From NCBI RefSeq assembly GCF_003352915.1, contig NZ_CP022314.1, positions 2,423,623-2,487,622 of the forward strand: DNA of 64,000 bases, written 5' to 3'. Origin of the DNA: Arthrobacter sp. PM3 (lineage in GTDB: Bacteria > Actinomycetota > Actinomycetes > Actinomycetales > Micrococcaceae). Below are positions 50,605 through 60,458 of the stretch, piece by piece. Position numbers and translations under genes: made by a program. The stretch's first letter is position 1. Each line of letters begins with the position of its first letter. The notes under the pieces are model-generated. The model was given only the letters and a program-made list of their open reading frames with translations, was not told the origin of the DNA and searched no databases.

Positions 50605-52434
50605 ATGACATTCACCGCACCTGATCACTTCAGCACCCGCCCCACCCTGCAGGGCACCTTCGGGATGAGTGCGTCCACGCATTGGCTTGCGACGGCGGCG
50701 GCCCAGTCGGTGCTGGAACGCGGCGGTAACGCGTTCGACGCCGCAGTTTCGGGAGCCTTCGTGCTCCACGTGGTGGAACCCCACCTCAACGGCCCGGGCG
50801 GCGACATGACCGGCGTCTTCGTCACGGCGGCCGACCCCGGCACACCGGTGGTGCTGATGGGCCAGGGGCCGGCCCCGGCAGCCGCCACGGTGGAGCACTA
50901 CCGGGCCGAGGGCCTTGACCTGGTGCCCGGCTCCGGCGCCCTGGCCGCGGCGGTGCCTGCCGCCGTCGACGCCTGGCTCCTGATCCTGCGCGACCACGGC
51001 ACCTGGGAGCTGGCCGCGGTCCTGGAGTTCGCGATCGGCTACGCCCGCGACGGGCACCCGATGCTGGGCCGGGTCGGAACCACGATCGCTGCGGTCGCGG
51101 AGCTGTTCCAGGAGCACTGGCCCACCTCCGCCGAGCAGTGGATGCCGGGCGGACGCATCCCGGCAGCGGGTGAACTCGTCCGGAATCCCGCCTACGCCCG
51201 CACACTGGAACGGCTCGTCGCGGCGGGGCGGGCTTCATGGGGCGGCACCCGGGAATTCCGGATCGACGCGGCCCGGCGCGAGTGGCGCGAGGGGTTCGTG
51301 GCACGGGCCATGGTGGAATCCGTGCAGGCCCCGCACCGGCACTCCTCCGGCACGGACCACCGCGGGGTGTTGGCCCTGGCGGACCTGGCGGGATTCGAAG
51401 CCGGGTACGAACCCGCCGCCACCGTCGAGTTCCGCGGGCACACGATCGCCAAGACCGGGCCCTGGGGCCAGGGGCCCGCGCTGCTGCAGACCCTGGCGAT
51501 CCTCGACGGGTTCGAGGACCGGTTCCTGGACCCGTCCACCGAACTTGGAGCGCACACTATTTTGGAGGCGCTGAAGCTCGCGCTGGCCGACCGTGATGCC
51601 TATTACGGCGACTCCGACGTTCCGCTGGACTACCTGCTGTCCGCGGACTACTGCGCGGGCCGCCGTGCCCTCATCACAGACCGGGCGTCGCACGATTTCC
51701 GGCCCGGGAGGGTGCCGGGGCACGAGCCCTACCTCCCGCCGCTGCGGACGGAGTACGCGCCGCCCGCGCTGGCCCGCAGCGCGGCAGGCGCCGGCGTTGC
51801 CGGGCTGGGCGTCGGGGAACCTACTGTGGCGCCGACCGGGGAGACCCGCGGGGATACCTGCCACATCGACGTCGTGGACCGCTGGGGGAACATGGTCTCG
51901 GCCACGCCGTCGGGCGGCTGGCTGCAGTCCTCGCCCGCGATCCCGGAACTGGGTTTCTGCCTCGGCACCCGGCTGCAGATGACCTGGCTGGACCCCGGCA
52001 CGCCGTCCACGCTGACGCCCGGCAAGCGGCCCCGCACCACCCTGACGCCGACTCTCGTGCTGCGCGGCGGCCGGGCTGTGACCGCACTGGGCTCGCCCGG
52101 CGGCGACCAGCAGGACCAGTGGCAATTGCCGTACCTGCTGCGGACCATCGTCGGCGGCTACTCGCCGCAGCAGGCCATCGACGCGCCCACCTTCCATACG
52201 ACGTCGATGCCCGGCTCCTTCTGGCCGCGCACTTGGGAGCCGGGCGGCGCCGTCGTTGAGGACCGGCTGGGGGAGGACGTCATCGGGGGCCTTGAGCGCC
52301 GGGGCCACGTGGTCACCCGCGCGGGTGACTGGGCGCTGGGACGGCTGTCCGCCGTCGTCCGGGATCCCGCAACGGGGGTGCTGCAGGCCGCCGCGAATCC
52401 GCGGGGCGCGCAGGGGTACGCCGCGGGCCGATAG
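50605..52434 (+). CDS. ggt: Gamma-glutamyltransferase family protein
   Basis: A 609-residue Ntn hydrolase of the GGT family. ERGGNAFDAAVSGAFVLHVV and HLNGPGGDMTGVF are typical of the large subunit. Self-cleavage should occur before the nucleophile Thr418 in TRGDTCHIDVVD, and the small subunit contains SGGWLQSSP and GKRPRTTLTPTLVL. There is no signal peptide, so unlike classical GGT it is probably cytoplasmic; such members act on gamma-glutamyl or cephalosporin-like amides. With the OFA transporter and its small subunit it may import and cleave a gamma-glutamyl or related amide compound (inference). It is convergent with the hydrolase gene, 14 bp apart. Confidence 0.85.
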   Translation: MTFTAPDHFSTRPTLQGTFGMSASTHWLATAAAQSVLERGGNAFDAAVSGAFVLHVVEPHLNGPGGDMTGVFVTAADPGTPVVLMGQGPAPAAATVEHYRAEGLDLVPGSGALAAAVPAAVDAWLLILRDHGTWELAAVLEFAIGYARDGHPMLGRVGTTIAAVAELFQEHWPTSAEQWMPGGRIPAAGELVRNPAYARTLERLVAAGRASWGGTREFRIDAARREWREGFVARAMVESVQAPHRHSSGTDHRGVLALADLAGFEAGYEPAATVEFRGHTIAKTGPWGQGPALLQTLAILDGFEDRFLDPSTELGAHTILEALKLALADRDAYYGDSDVPLDYLLSADYCAGRRALITDRASHDFRPGRVPGHEPYLPPLRTEYAPPALARSAAGAGVAGLGVGEPTVAPTGETRGDTCHIDVVDRWGNMVSATPSGGWLQSSPAIPELGFCLGTRLQMTWLDPGTPSTLTPGKRPRTTLTPTLVLRGGRAVTALGSPGGDQQDQWQLPYLLRTIVGGYSPQQAIDAPTFHTTSMPGSFWPRTWEPGGAVVEDRLGEDVIGGLERRGHVVTRAGDWALGRLSAVVRDPATGVLQAAANPRGAQGYAAGR

Positions 52435-52448
52435 CGGGCGAACCGTTC

Positions 52449-53477
52449 TTAGCCGGAGGTCCGGAGGCGGTCCATGAAGCGGAGCGACTCGGCAACGATT
52501 TGCTGCTGCGCTTGTTCGCGGGTGGTGCCCGGTTCGCCGTCGCCGGGCTGCTCGCCATAGTCGCCGAAGAACGCATGCACGCCGCCCTGGACCGTTGCGA
52601 AGGTGGTGGTTGGCGGGAGCAGGGCCCTCGACGCCGAGATCTTATCCGGGGTGCTCAGCCCATCATTCGACCCGGAGATGGAGAGCACTGAGAGGTTCGG
52701 GGCATCGGCCATGTTCGCTGCCGGATAGGAGGCGAAGAGCAGGAGCCCGGCGACGTCGGGGTTCGAGGCCGCGAAGGCAGCGGCGCTCACACCGCCCAGC
52801 GAATGACCGCCGACGGCCCAGGACCCGATCTCGGGGTGCCGGTTCATGGCGGCGCGGGCCTGGTTGGTGTCCAGCAGGGAGACGCCGAGGGGTGCCTTCA
52901 GGATGATGACCAGATGGCCGGCGGCCGCGAGGGGCTGCAGCAGGTCCTGGTAGGCGTGTGCGTCGACCCTGGCGCCGGGGTAGAAGACGAGGCCCGTGGC
53001 GGCTGTGCCTGCCGGGGCAAGGGTGATTGAGGTGGCGTCTTCGGTACTTGACGTGGTCGCGGTGGCCGGGAGCGCCTGCCCGGGCTCGGGCTGGTGGGGG
53101 AACGGGTTGAGCCACAGCAGCGCCGCCATGATGCCCAGGACGGTGAGCCTGCCGGCGATCCCGCGGACCAGGCGCCACGTGGAAGCATCACCGCGGCGGC
53201 GGTACGTGCGCGGCTGCGGTTCTTTCGTCAGCTCCCGGTGCCTGATCAGGCTCAGCGCCCAGAGGATTCCCGCAGCGAGAGCGGTCACGAGGAGAGTCGG
53301 CAGGGCGGGGTGGCCGCCGAGGACGGCCGGGTTGCCGAGCAGCATCCAGAGCGGGACCACTATCAGCGCGGCGGCCGCGAGGGCGCCGCTCCAGGTCAGG
53401 AGCGAGGATTTCCAGCTCGCGCCCGGGCGCGGGGCCTCGGCGGGGTTCTCGGAACGAAATGGTCGGGTTTCCTTCAC
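52449..53477 (-). CDS. Membrane-anchored alpha/beta hydrolase
   Basis: A 342-residue protein. Three hydrophobic segments (about 28-48, 58-80, 107-122) precede an alpha/beta-hydrolase domain. The nucleophile elbow is GGHSLGG (Ser about 226), with GLVFYPGARVDAHAYQDLLQ forming the oxyanion strand, a likely Asp in ISGSNDGLST, and the His in VQGGVHAFFGDYGEQ. The domain probably faces outside the membrane. It may be an esterase or lipase-like enzyme; substrate unknown. A 9-bp-arm palindrome 8 bp upstream of the start suggests control by a repressor not encoded here. Confidence 0.82.
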   Translation of the reverse strand: MKETRPFRSENPAEAPRPGASWKSSLLTWSGALAAAALIVVPLWMLLGNPAVLGGHPALPTLLVTALAAGILWALSLIRHRELTKEPQPRTYRRRGDASTWRLVRGIAGRLTVLGIMAALLWLNPFPHQPEPGQALPATATTSSTEDATSITLAPAGTAATGLVFYPGARVDAHAYQDLLQPLAAAGHLVIILKAPLGVSLLDTNQARAAMNRHPEIGSWAVGGHSLGGVSAAAFAASNPDVAGLLLFASYPAANMADAPNLSVLSISGSNDGLSTPDKISASRALLPPTTTFATVQGGVHAFFGDYGEQPGDGEPGTTREQAQQQIVAESLRFMDRLRTSG

Positions 53478-53485
53478 GGCTCGAT

Positions 53486-53508
53486 GGTATCTCCATCATG
53501 GAGATACC
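53486..53508. promoter_or_regulatory. Palindromic operator candidate before the hydrolase gene
   Basis: GGTATCTCC-ATCAT-GGAGATACC, perfect 9-bp arms with a 5-bp centre, ends 8 bp before the start codon (53477, minus strand). Its form suits a PadR- or TetR-type dimer. No such gene lies next to it. The remaining 147 bp to the next gene show no other structure. Confidence 0.55.
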
Positions 53509-53655
53509 TGTACGTCCACCAGCACTTAGGCCAACTCTCGTTGCTCGCAAATGAATCGGCAAAGTCTACGGCGATGGCCTCGGTCCGCAGTTCTACCTCG
53601 TCCCGTGAAGCCAGAGTCGACGCGGCCCGGCGGGGTGGCGGGAGGGCTCTGAGGC

Positions 53656-54435
53656 CTAATGTGTCGTCAGGCGTGTCGCCTCAGCGTCGCTGCCCGTCTC
53701 CCATTCCGGTCCCAGCGATGAGGATCCCGGGTTCTTGAGGAAATCAGCCAGCGCCGCCTCTACAGGACCAAGTTCGTTGACCAGCCGCGAAGGAATGAGA
53801 CCCTTCACATCGCCCATCGGCACCTCCACCGCCTTGTCCGTCGGTTGCCCCGGCCGGACCAATACCGCCCATGACCTCTCGTCGGAAGCGTCAGAATTCC
53901 GGTGACAGACCATCCCGAGCCCCACACCGCCAGCCACCTCGAAACGGGCCGCCCCATGCTCTACGACCAGCCGGCCACCCGCTTTGCCGTCCAAGGCTTT
54001 CAGCGCAGCATTGGCCGCCTTCCGGGCTTCCGCCACGGTGTTGAGCTCGAGATCATCCACCGTCCATTCCGCCTTGACCATGCGGTGCTTGACGGCTTTC
54101 GTCCAGGCCGCTCCGAAATTGGCCCCTGCGATGAACCCACCAAACCATGCAATGCCCGGGACACCGCCCAAAGCGAACCAGACCCCAATGAACAGCACGA
54201 GCACCACGGGGCTGAGCCATCGCCAGGGCGGGGCAAAACGAACTAACCAGACGCCCACGGCGATCCCCGCCAGCAGGGCGATGACCTTTGGCCACGTCTG
54301 CTCCGTTGGCACCAACACCATCACCGCAATTGTGGCAATCAATACCACCCCACCGATGATCAATGAGTCCATCCCGGGACGCCGACGACTTTTTGCTGCC
54401 ACTACCAATCTCCCTAACCTTGCTTCCGTTACCAT
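53656..54435 (-). CDS. Membrane protein downstream of RHS toxin, candidate immunity protein
   Basis: A 259-residue protein. Four hydrophobic segments at about 22-125 (MDSLIIGGVVLIATIAVMVL; VIALLAGIAVGVWLVRF; LSPVVLVLFIGVWFALGG; ...FGGFIAGANFGAAW) are followed by a 140-residue cytoplasmic domain (VDDLELNTVAEARKAANAAL, GRLVVEHGAARFEVAGG). The ATG at 54435 overlaps the end of the RHS gene by 7 nt, so the pair is translated together. That is the usual position of the immunity gene for a polymorphic toxin. I recognise no immunity family. A membrane immunity protein would suit a toxin acting on membranes. Confidence 0.62.
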   Translation of the reverse strand: MVTEARLGRLVVAAKSRRRPGMDSLIIGGVVLIATIAVMVLVPTEQTWPKVIALLAGIAVGVWLVRFAPPWRWLSPVVLVLFIGVWFALGGVPGIAWFGGFIAGANFGAAWTKAVKHRMVKAEWTVDDLELNTVAEARKAANAALKALDGKAGGRLVVEHGAARFEVAGGVGLGMVCHRNSDASDERSWAVLVRPGQPTDKAVEVPMGDVKGLIPSRLVNELGPVEAALADFLKNPGSSSLGPEWETGSDAEATRLTTH

Positions 54436-57400
54436 CCGAGGGAGTTCTGTAAAGTATCCCCGCCGTAACCGACCGTGGCACCTGCGAGGGAGCCGCCCCA
54501 CAGTCCCACGGTGTTTGTCTGGTTGAAGTTGAACATGCCGTCCCAGGTCCGCGGCGCAAAGTACGGCATCTGCCGCATCGTGCTTACGCCATTCTGTCTG
54601 AAAATCGGCACCTGCCCCAAAGGCAACGCGGACGCGCCCGCACCAAGCAACCCTGTCACCCCGGCCTTGGTGGGGTTAACGGGATCGCCGGCGACTACGT
54701 TCTCGAGCATCGACCCGGTTGCTGAACCAACGCCGCTGATGGCGGCCGTCGAACCTCTGGCAACCAATCCGGTCGAGGCAAACGACATACTCTTGGCGAG
54801 GCTTCCACCGGCCGGCCCGGCGAGGCCGCCGACGGCACCGGCGAAGCCACCGCCCGCGACCTTGCCCGCGAAGTCCCAGCCGTTGTTGATGCGCCCTCCG
54901 TTCTGAACCAGGTAGCCCGCCGCGCTTGCACCGGCGCCGAGGACACCATTGGCGCCCGCACTTACTCCCAAGGCCGCCGCGGCCTGTCCGGCCGGTGCAC
55001 CTGCGAGGATGCTCTTCGTCCACATGGCAGCGCCGCCACCGGCAGCGCCAGCGGCCGCTCCCACGGCGGTGCTGCCAAGGACGGACCACCAATTGACAGA
55101 GCCATTCTGTGCTTTTTGCGAAAAGACCGAAAGACCGCCGGAGGTCAAAGCCCCGGCGATGGCTCCAGCCGCGATGATATTGAGCCCGGGGACGAACATC
55201 GCAGCGATGCCGCCCGCCACGGCGAGCCCCGCGACCACATACTCCCAGTGACTTCCGGCCGACTGGTCGTAGGCCTTCAGCTCAGCGTCAGTGAGGGGCC
55301 GCAGCCCGGTGGGGTCGGTGGTGTTCAGCGGGTTGTTGCCGGCGTAGGCGTAGGGGTTTCCGTCCCAGCCTGCGCCGAGGACGGGGGAGAGGGGGTCGGT
55401 GGCGAGGAAGCCCCGGGTGGCGGGGTCATACGCCCGTGCCCCGAGCCATTCCAGGCCCGCGATGTCCAGGCCGCCGTTGCCGGTCAAGGTGATCCCGGCA
55501 GGCAGCACACCGACCAACCCGGACGCCGCACTCAAACCGGCGATACCAGGACCGGCGGTGCCGCCCGGACTCGGGGCAGGAACTGGCAGCGCGCCGACGA
55601 CGGCCCACGGGTCGGTCTGGTCGGTCGGGCGGGCCGCGCGCCAGCCCGGCGCCGTCCAGGCGTCCCCGAGGCCGGTGACACCACCGGGCAGGGGGAGGAC
55701 CAGTGCCCCGCCGATGCCGGTCAGGGTGGGGATCGGGCTGGCGGTGTCCCACCACAGTTCCGACCCATCGATGGCGGCGAGCTCGCCCAGGGCGTCCACC
55801 CACAGCTCGTGCCGGGACGTTGCCGCACCGTCCGGTGTGCGCTCGGTGGCGCTCTCCAGGTACCCGGTGTGGCCCCAGGCGTACTCGGTCCAGGACCCGT
55901 CGGTGCGGATCTGCCGGGTGCGGCGGCCCAGTCCGTCATGGACGTACTCGGTCCGGGAACCGTCGGGTTCGGTGACGGACAGCAACTGCCCGGCGGGGTC
56001 GTAGCTGTAGGTCCGCGAGCCGGCCGGTGTGGTCTCGCGGAGAAGCCGGCCGCCGGCGTCGTATTCCCACTCCGACGACGGGACAGGGAGTGCCGGGTCC
56101 CCGGTGCCGGTGGTGGCGGCCGAGACCATTTGCCCGGCGCCGTCGTAGCCAAACCGGGTCACCGCGCCGGCCCGGGTCAGGGCGGTGATCCGGCCGTCCC
56201 CGTCCCCGTCCCGGCCGATCAGCGTGACATCGGCCGGGCCCGGGTTCGTCGGGTCCGTGCGGACGTGTTCGGTGAGGTACCCGTTCCGGTAGGCCCATTC
56301 CTGCATCAGATGTCCAGCGGTGGCGGAGGTGATACGCCCCGAGGCGTCGTAGGCAAACACGGCTTCCCCGAGCCGGGGGTTATGGACGGCCGCGAGCCGA
56401 CCGGCTGCGTCCCGCGTGTAGGTGGTGGTGGTTCCGTGGGCGTCCGTGAACGCAGTGCGGTTCCCGTCCGCGTCATACCTCCAGGACAACCCCCGGGACC
56501 CGCGGGTGCGGGACGTCAGCAGCCCCCTCCGGTCGAAGCCCAGTTCGTGCTCCACCGCCAGACCGTCCGGAGCAGTGTGATCGGTGATGATCATCCGGCG
56601 GCGGAGCGGGTCGCGTTCGACGCCGGCGATGAGCTTCCCATCGTAGGAGGTGGTGGCTTCCCGCCCGGCGGCATCGTAGGTCCAGGTGGTGGTGTGCCCG
56701 TCCGGGTCGGTCCGGGAGAGCTGCCGCCCGGCCGGATCATACGTCGCCGTGGTCATCCGCCCCAGCGGGTCGCTCACCGAATCGACCTGGTCCGTGGCGG
56801 TGTAGGTCCGGGTGGTCACCCCGCCCAGGGGGTCAGTGATCCGGACCAGGCGCCCGCGCACGTCGTATTCGAACCGGGTCCGTCCGCCGACGCCGTTGAC
56901 GGTCTCGGTCAGTTCCCCGGCGGCGTTGTATTTGAACCGGCGGGTGCCGTACCAGGTGTCCTGGGCGAAAGTCAGCCGCCCGGCTTTGTCGTAGCCGTAC
57001 CGCGACACGCCCTGGCCGGGGGAGCGGCGGAGGATCGGCCGTCCGCACGCGTCGTACTCGAAGGTCTCGACCTCGCCCGTCGGCAGGGTGCGGGCGGCGA
57101 CCCGCTGATCGGCGTCGTAGGCCAGTTCTGTGACGGCGCCGAGCGGGTCCGTGGTCCGCCAGGGCCGCCCGCAGGCGTCGTACTCGTACGCGGTGACGGC
57201 ACCGGCGGGGGAGGTGATGGAGGTGATTTTCCCGGCCACGTCCCGGCCCAGGACCGTCAGGCTGCCTTCGCCGTCGACGAGTTCCACCGGGTTTCCCGCT
57301 GCATCATAGGAGACGAGCTCCGCAGAGCCATCCACTCCCTGCACCCGCGTGGGCCGACCGTACCCGTCAAAGCTGTACGTCGAGGACGCGAACGCGTCCG

Positions 57401-60062
57401 TCAGGGTGGCCGTGCCGGCCTTGCGGTCGGTGGCGGCGTCCGTGCGGACACCGGTGGGGTCGACGACGGCGGTCAGGGCGCCGACCTTGTCGTACTCCCG
57501 GATCCAGTCGTGGCCGGCAGGGTCGGTGACCCCGACCAGCCGGGACAGCGTGTCATGGGCGAAGCCCCACCGGGCGCCGTCCGGCAGCACCGCACCCGTG
57601 ACGTTGCCGAGCTCGTCGAAGACCCGCTCAGTAGCGCGGCCCAACGGATCCACAGTCCGGACCAGTTCACCATTGACGGCGTATTCGAGTTCGGTCCGCC
57701 CGCCGTCCGGGGCGATAAACGCCGTCGGTCGCCCCGCCGAATCGTGCTCGAAGGACCAGACGGCGCCGTCCGGATCTTCACGCCGCACCAACAACCCCGC
57801 CGCGTCGTAGGCGAAACGGGTCTCAGCGCCGGACGGGCTGACCGCCGCAACCGGACGGCCGGCATGGTCACGGACGATCCTCGCGACGTCCCCTGCGGCG
57901 TTCCGGGTCGAGACCAGGTCCCCGAACCCGTCATACTCAAACTCGACAGCCACCCCTACCGGGTCCACGATTCGGGTCAGCAGCCCGCTCCGCCACTCCA
58001 GCTCGGTGCGCCCGCCCAGCGGGTCCAGGATCACCGAGGGTTCCCGCGACACCTCATCGGCATACTCATAGGCGATTACGGAACCGGTCTCCGTCACCAG
58101 GGTGGTGATCCGGTCCTGCTCGTCCCAGCCGTAGGTGAGGTCAGCGCCTTCCGGGGTGACGGTCCTGATTTTCCGTCCCCGCCCGTCATAGCCATGCACG
58201 GTGACAGATCCGTCCCGCTCCGTGAAGGCCACCAGGTTGCCGTGGCCGTCATAGGCCATGGACTGCCGCTGATCATGGGAATCGAGCACGCCGACCAGGC
58301 GGCCCTTCGCATCGGCGACCCAGGAGTTGGACCGGGTACCGTCCTCATCCGAGACCACCGTGACACGGCCCGGCAGGTACGCGAACCGGGTGCGGCGCCC
58401 GTGCTGGGTGACCTGCAGGACAACCCTGCCGCGGTCGTCGTAGGTGTTCTCGGCCTCGAGAACCCCCGCGGCCGAGACCACGGCCGCGATCAGGCCCTGC
58501 TCATTCCACCGGTACGTGCGCGCGCCCAGTTCCGTCGCCACGCTTGTCAGCCGGCCGGCGTCGTCGTAGCCGTAGTCCACCCGGCGCCCGTCCGAGGCTC
58601 GCACCGCGGCAACGAGGCCGTCCACGTGCTCGACGACGAGGAAGCGGCCCCGCGCATGCGCCAGGCGTGTCACCGGTCCGGCGCCGCCGGCCACGACGTC
58701 CGCCCCGCCGTCGACGCTCTTTTCCCGGAGCGCGGACACTGTCCGGCCGGGCCCGGACCCGGCACCGAGCCAGACGCCGGCGAGGCTGTACGCCCACCAC
58801 GCACCCTGATTGTCCCGGACCACCAGGAGCTCCGCCGTACCGGCCGGCAGGGAGCCCAACTCCGCCGGGCCACCCGCCGTTACGGGCTCGCGGGCGAGCC
58901 AGTAGTTCTCGCCCGCTGCGCGACCCCAGCCGGTTCCCTCACGGGGGAACTCGACCGCCCGGCCGTCGGCCATCACCCAGCGGCATCCCTCATCGGAGAG
59001 CGTGAGGTGCTGGTCCAGCACCGAGGCCCACCCCGGACCGAACACGCCGGGCACATCCAAACCGGACGCCAGCGAGTTGTACATCCGCGACAGCACCAGA
59101 CTGGAGGCGACCCCGGCAAACCCCAGATCCGTTTCCGGCTCGATGAAGTTTCCGGTCGAGGTGTTTACGGGATCATTCGCGTATCCGCTGGTGGGCATGG
59201 CGCCTGCTGCGGTGGGCGGAGCGATCACCAGCCCGGACCGGTTGGCGCCCACGCCAGCCGCTGCCAGTGCCTCATTCACCGCCGCGTCCGAGAGCGTGGA
59301 GATCTTCCCCTCGCCGCCGGCGGCGGCAAACGCGTCCGCGACAGTCACCGCCCATTTCGCGTCGTTCTCGTTGGCGTTCAGGTAGTTGCGGTACGCGCTG
59401 ATAACCCCTGAGGCCTCGACCGATCCCCAGTAGCAGTTGGCCGCGAACGAGGAAAGTTTCCCCTCCAGTGTGCCCGGAGCGGAGGCCAGCCCGTCGTCCA
59501 GGCCGCGGGCGCTGGCCGCGAAGGACCTCAGATTCTCCGGACGCGCCGAGGACGTCCCGCCCCCGTACCCACCGCCGGGCGGCGGGGTCTCCCGGGAGCC
59601 CGTGCTGACGCCGGTCGGGGCAAACACCGGAGCCTTCCCCGTTGCCCCGTTCGGCCGCGCTTCCTCACCGAAGAGCCAGTCACCGGCCTGCTCCAACAGG
59701 TTCCGGTCATTGTGCCGCCGGACCCACTCGTTGTTCTTCTCACGCCGGGCGTCCTCTTCGTGCCCGGCGTCGATCATTTGCCCTACGTATCCGGCCACCG
59801 TCCGCAACGCCGAGACCAAGGCATTCGCGTCATTCCGCGCCGTGGCTGCATTCGCCTCGAAAAGGTCCGAGAAATGCCCCTTGAAGTCCTTCTTCGCGGA
59901 AGCGACGTACGACGTGCGCGAAGCGGACTGCTCCTCAAGCCGTGACGCCGCCGCCTCGAAGGCGGACTTCACCGACCCGGCCACGGCGTAGTTGAACCGC
60001 CCGCCGTCAGTGGCATCCGAAGCCGGCAACAACGGCACCTCAACGAACTCGGTCACAGCCAA
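54429..60062 (-). CDS. RHS-repeat polymorphic toxin-type protein with WXG100-like N-terminus
   Basis: An 1877-residue protein. Residues 1-280 are helical and Ala-rich with a central Gly/Pro linker, resembling ESX/type VII substrates; no signal peptide is present. A DUF6531-type lead follows (NDPVNTSTGNFIEPETDLGF, about 301-320), then some 50 YD/RHS repeats (such as GYDDAGRLTSVATELGARTY) to about 1500. The RHS core end is YDPATRGFLATDPLSP (about 1540) and NPYAYAGNNPLNTTDPTGL (to 1580). The last 295 residues vary between such proteins and should be the effector; here they are unusually Gly/Ala-rich and hydrophobic, with no nuclease motif I can see. The RHS shell would enclose this part until delivery, probably against competing bacteria. 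Confidence 0.85.
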   Translation of the reverse strand: MAVTEFVEVPLLPASDATDGGRFNYAVAGSVKSAFEAAASRLEEQSASRTSYVASAKKDFKGHFSDLFEANAATARNDANALVSALRTVAGYVGQMIDAGHEEDARREKNNEWVRRHNDRNLLEQAGDWLFGEEARPNGATGKAPVFAPTGVSTGSRETPPPGGGYGGGTSSARPENLRSFAASARGLDDGLASAPGTLEGKLSSFAANCYWGSVEASGVISAYRNYLNANENDAKWAVTVADAFAAAGGEGKISTLSDAAVNEALAAAGVGANRSGLVIAPPTAAGAMPTSGYANDPVNTSTGNFIEPETDLGFAGVASSLVLSRMYNSLASGLDVPGVFGPGWASVLDQHLTLSDEGCRWVMADGRAVEFPREGTGWGRAAGENYWLAREPVTAGGPAELGSLPAGTAELLVVRDNQGAWWAYSLAGVWLGAGSGPGRTVSALREKSVDGGADVVAGGAGPVTRLAHARGRFLVVEHVDGLVAAVRASDGRRVDYGYDDAGRLTSVATELGARTYRWNEQGLIAAVVSAAGVLEAENTYDDRGRVVLQVTQHGRRTRFAYLPGRVTVVSDEDGTRSNSWVADAKGRLVGVLDSHDQRQSMAYDGHGNLVAFTERDGSVTVHGYDGRGRKIRTVTPEGADLTYGWDEQDRITTLVTETGSVIAYEYADEVSREPSVILDPLGGRTELEWRSGLLTRIVDPVGVAVEFEYDGFGDLVSTRNAAGDVARIVRDHAGRPVAAVSPSGAETRFAYDAAGLLVRREDPDGAVWSFEHDSAGRPTAFIAPDGGRTELEYAVNGELVRTVDPLGRATERVFDELGNVTGAVLPDGARWGFAHDTLSRLVGVTDPAGHDWIREYDKVGALTAVVDPTGVRTDAATDRKAGTATLTDAFASSTYSFDGYGRPTRVQGVDGSAELVSYDAAGNPVELVDGEGSLTVLGRDVAGKITSITSPAGAVTAYEYDACGRPWRTTDPLGAVTELAYDADQRVAARTLPTGEVETFEYDACGRPILRRSPGQGVSRYGYDKAGRLTFAQDTWYGTRRFKYNAAGELTETVNGVGGRTRFEYDVRGRLVRITDPLGGVTTRTYTATDQVDSVSDPLGRMTTATYDPAGRQLSRTDPDGHTTTWTYDAAGREATTSYDGKLIAGVERDPLRRRMIITDHTAPDGLAVEHELGFDRRGLLTSRTRGSRGLSWRYDADGNRTAFTDAHGTTTTYTRDAAGRLAAVHNPRLGEAVFAYDASGRITSATAGHLMQEWAYRNGYLTEHVRTDPTNPGPADVTLIGRDGDGDGRITALTRAGAVTRFGYDGAGQMVSAATTGTGDPALPVPSSEWEYDAGGRLLRETTPAGSRTYSYDPAGQLLSVTEPDGSRTEYVHDGLGRRTRQIRTDGSWTEYAWGHTGYLESATERTPDGAATSRHELWVDALGELAAIDGSELWWDTASPIPTLTGIGGALVLPLPGGVTGLGDAWTAPGWRAARPTDQTDPWAVVGALPVPAPSPGGTAGPGIAGLSAASGLVGVLPAGITLTGNGGLDIAGLEWLGARAYDPATRGFLATDPLSPVLGAGWDGNPYAYAGNNPLNTTDPTGLRPLTDAELKAYDQSAGSHWEYVVAGLAVAGGIAAMFVPGLNIIAAGAIAGALTSGGLSVFSQKAQNGSVNWWSVLGSTAVGAAAGAAGGGAAMWTKSILAGAPAGQAAAALGVSAGANGVLGAGASAAGYLVQNGGRINNGWDFAGKVAGGGFAGAVGGLAGPAGGSLAKSMSFASTGLVARGSTAAISGVGSATGSMLENVVAGDPVNPTKAGVTGLLGAGASALPLGQVPIFRQNGVSTMRQMPYFAPRTWDGMFNFNQTNTVGLWGGSLAGATVGYGGDTLQNSLGW

Positions 60063-60176
60063 AGCCCCCCAATGAACAAGAACTGGAATAGGAAGAACAA
60101 CAAGCGGAACGGCCAGGCAGCCGGCCGCTCACCCAAGCGGCGCGGCTACCCGGCCCTCACATCACCGAATATGGGC

Positions 60177-60458
60177 TCAGGCGCCGCCGCCGGCTGCGAA
60201 AATGTCCTGCGAGATCTTCTGCAGCTGCCCGCGCAGCTGCTCCAGCTCTTCCTTGGCCTTGTCCAGGGCAGCCTTCGTTTCCGGCCACGTCGAACCACGG
60301 AATTCCGCCGCCAAGGGACCGTCCCAGACGTTCGGATCCGACAAGACGCGTCCCTGCGCGTCCAGCGCGGAGATCTGATCGGTGAAGCCGCCGTTGATGA
60401 TCGACTGCACCTGCCCAATCGCAGCTTTCGCCTGCTCCGTAGACAACACACGTGACAT
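60177..60458 (-). CDS. WXG100 family type VII secretion protein
   Basis: A 93-residue two-helix protein with the central turn NVWDGPLAAEFRG (W-x-G) and a long second helix (WPETKAALDKAKEELEQLRG, QLQKISQDIFAAGG). The ATG at 60458 has GGGAGGA 6 nt upstream. Such proteins are secreted as dimers by ESX systems and often pair with a larger substrate. It lies 115 bp upstream of the RHS gene on the same strand, so it is probably the secretion partner of that toxin. No EccC ATPase or other machine gene is in the window. Confidence 0.82.
   Translation of the reverse strand: MSRVLSTEQAKAAIGQVQSIINGGFTDQISALDAQGRVLSDPNVWDGPLAAEFRGSTWPETKAALDKAKEELEQLRGQLQKISQDIFAAGGGA

Noticed and set aside
55116..59411. 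1431-codon open frame on the plus strand opposite the RHS gene
   Set aside because: Gly/Arg/Pro/Val-rich shadow of the highly repetitive GC-rich RHS gene; no ribosome site or recognisable domain.
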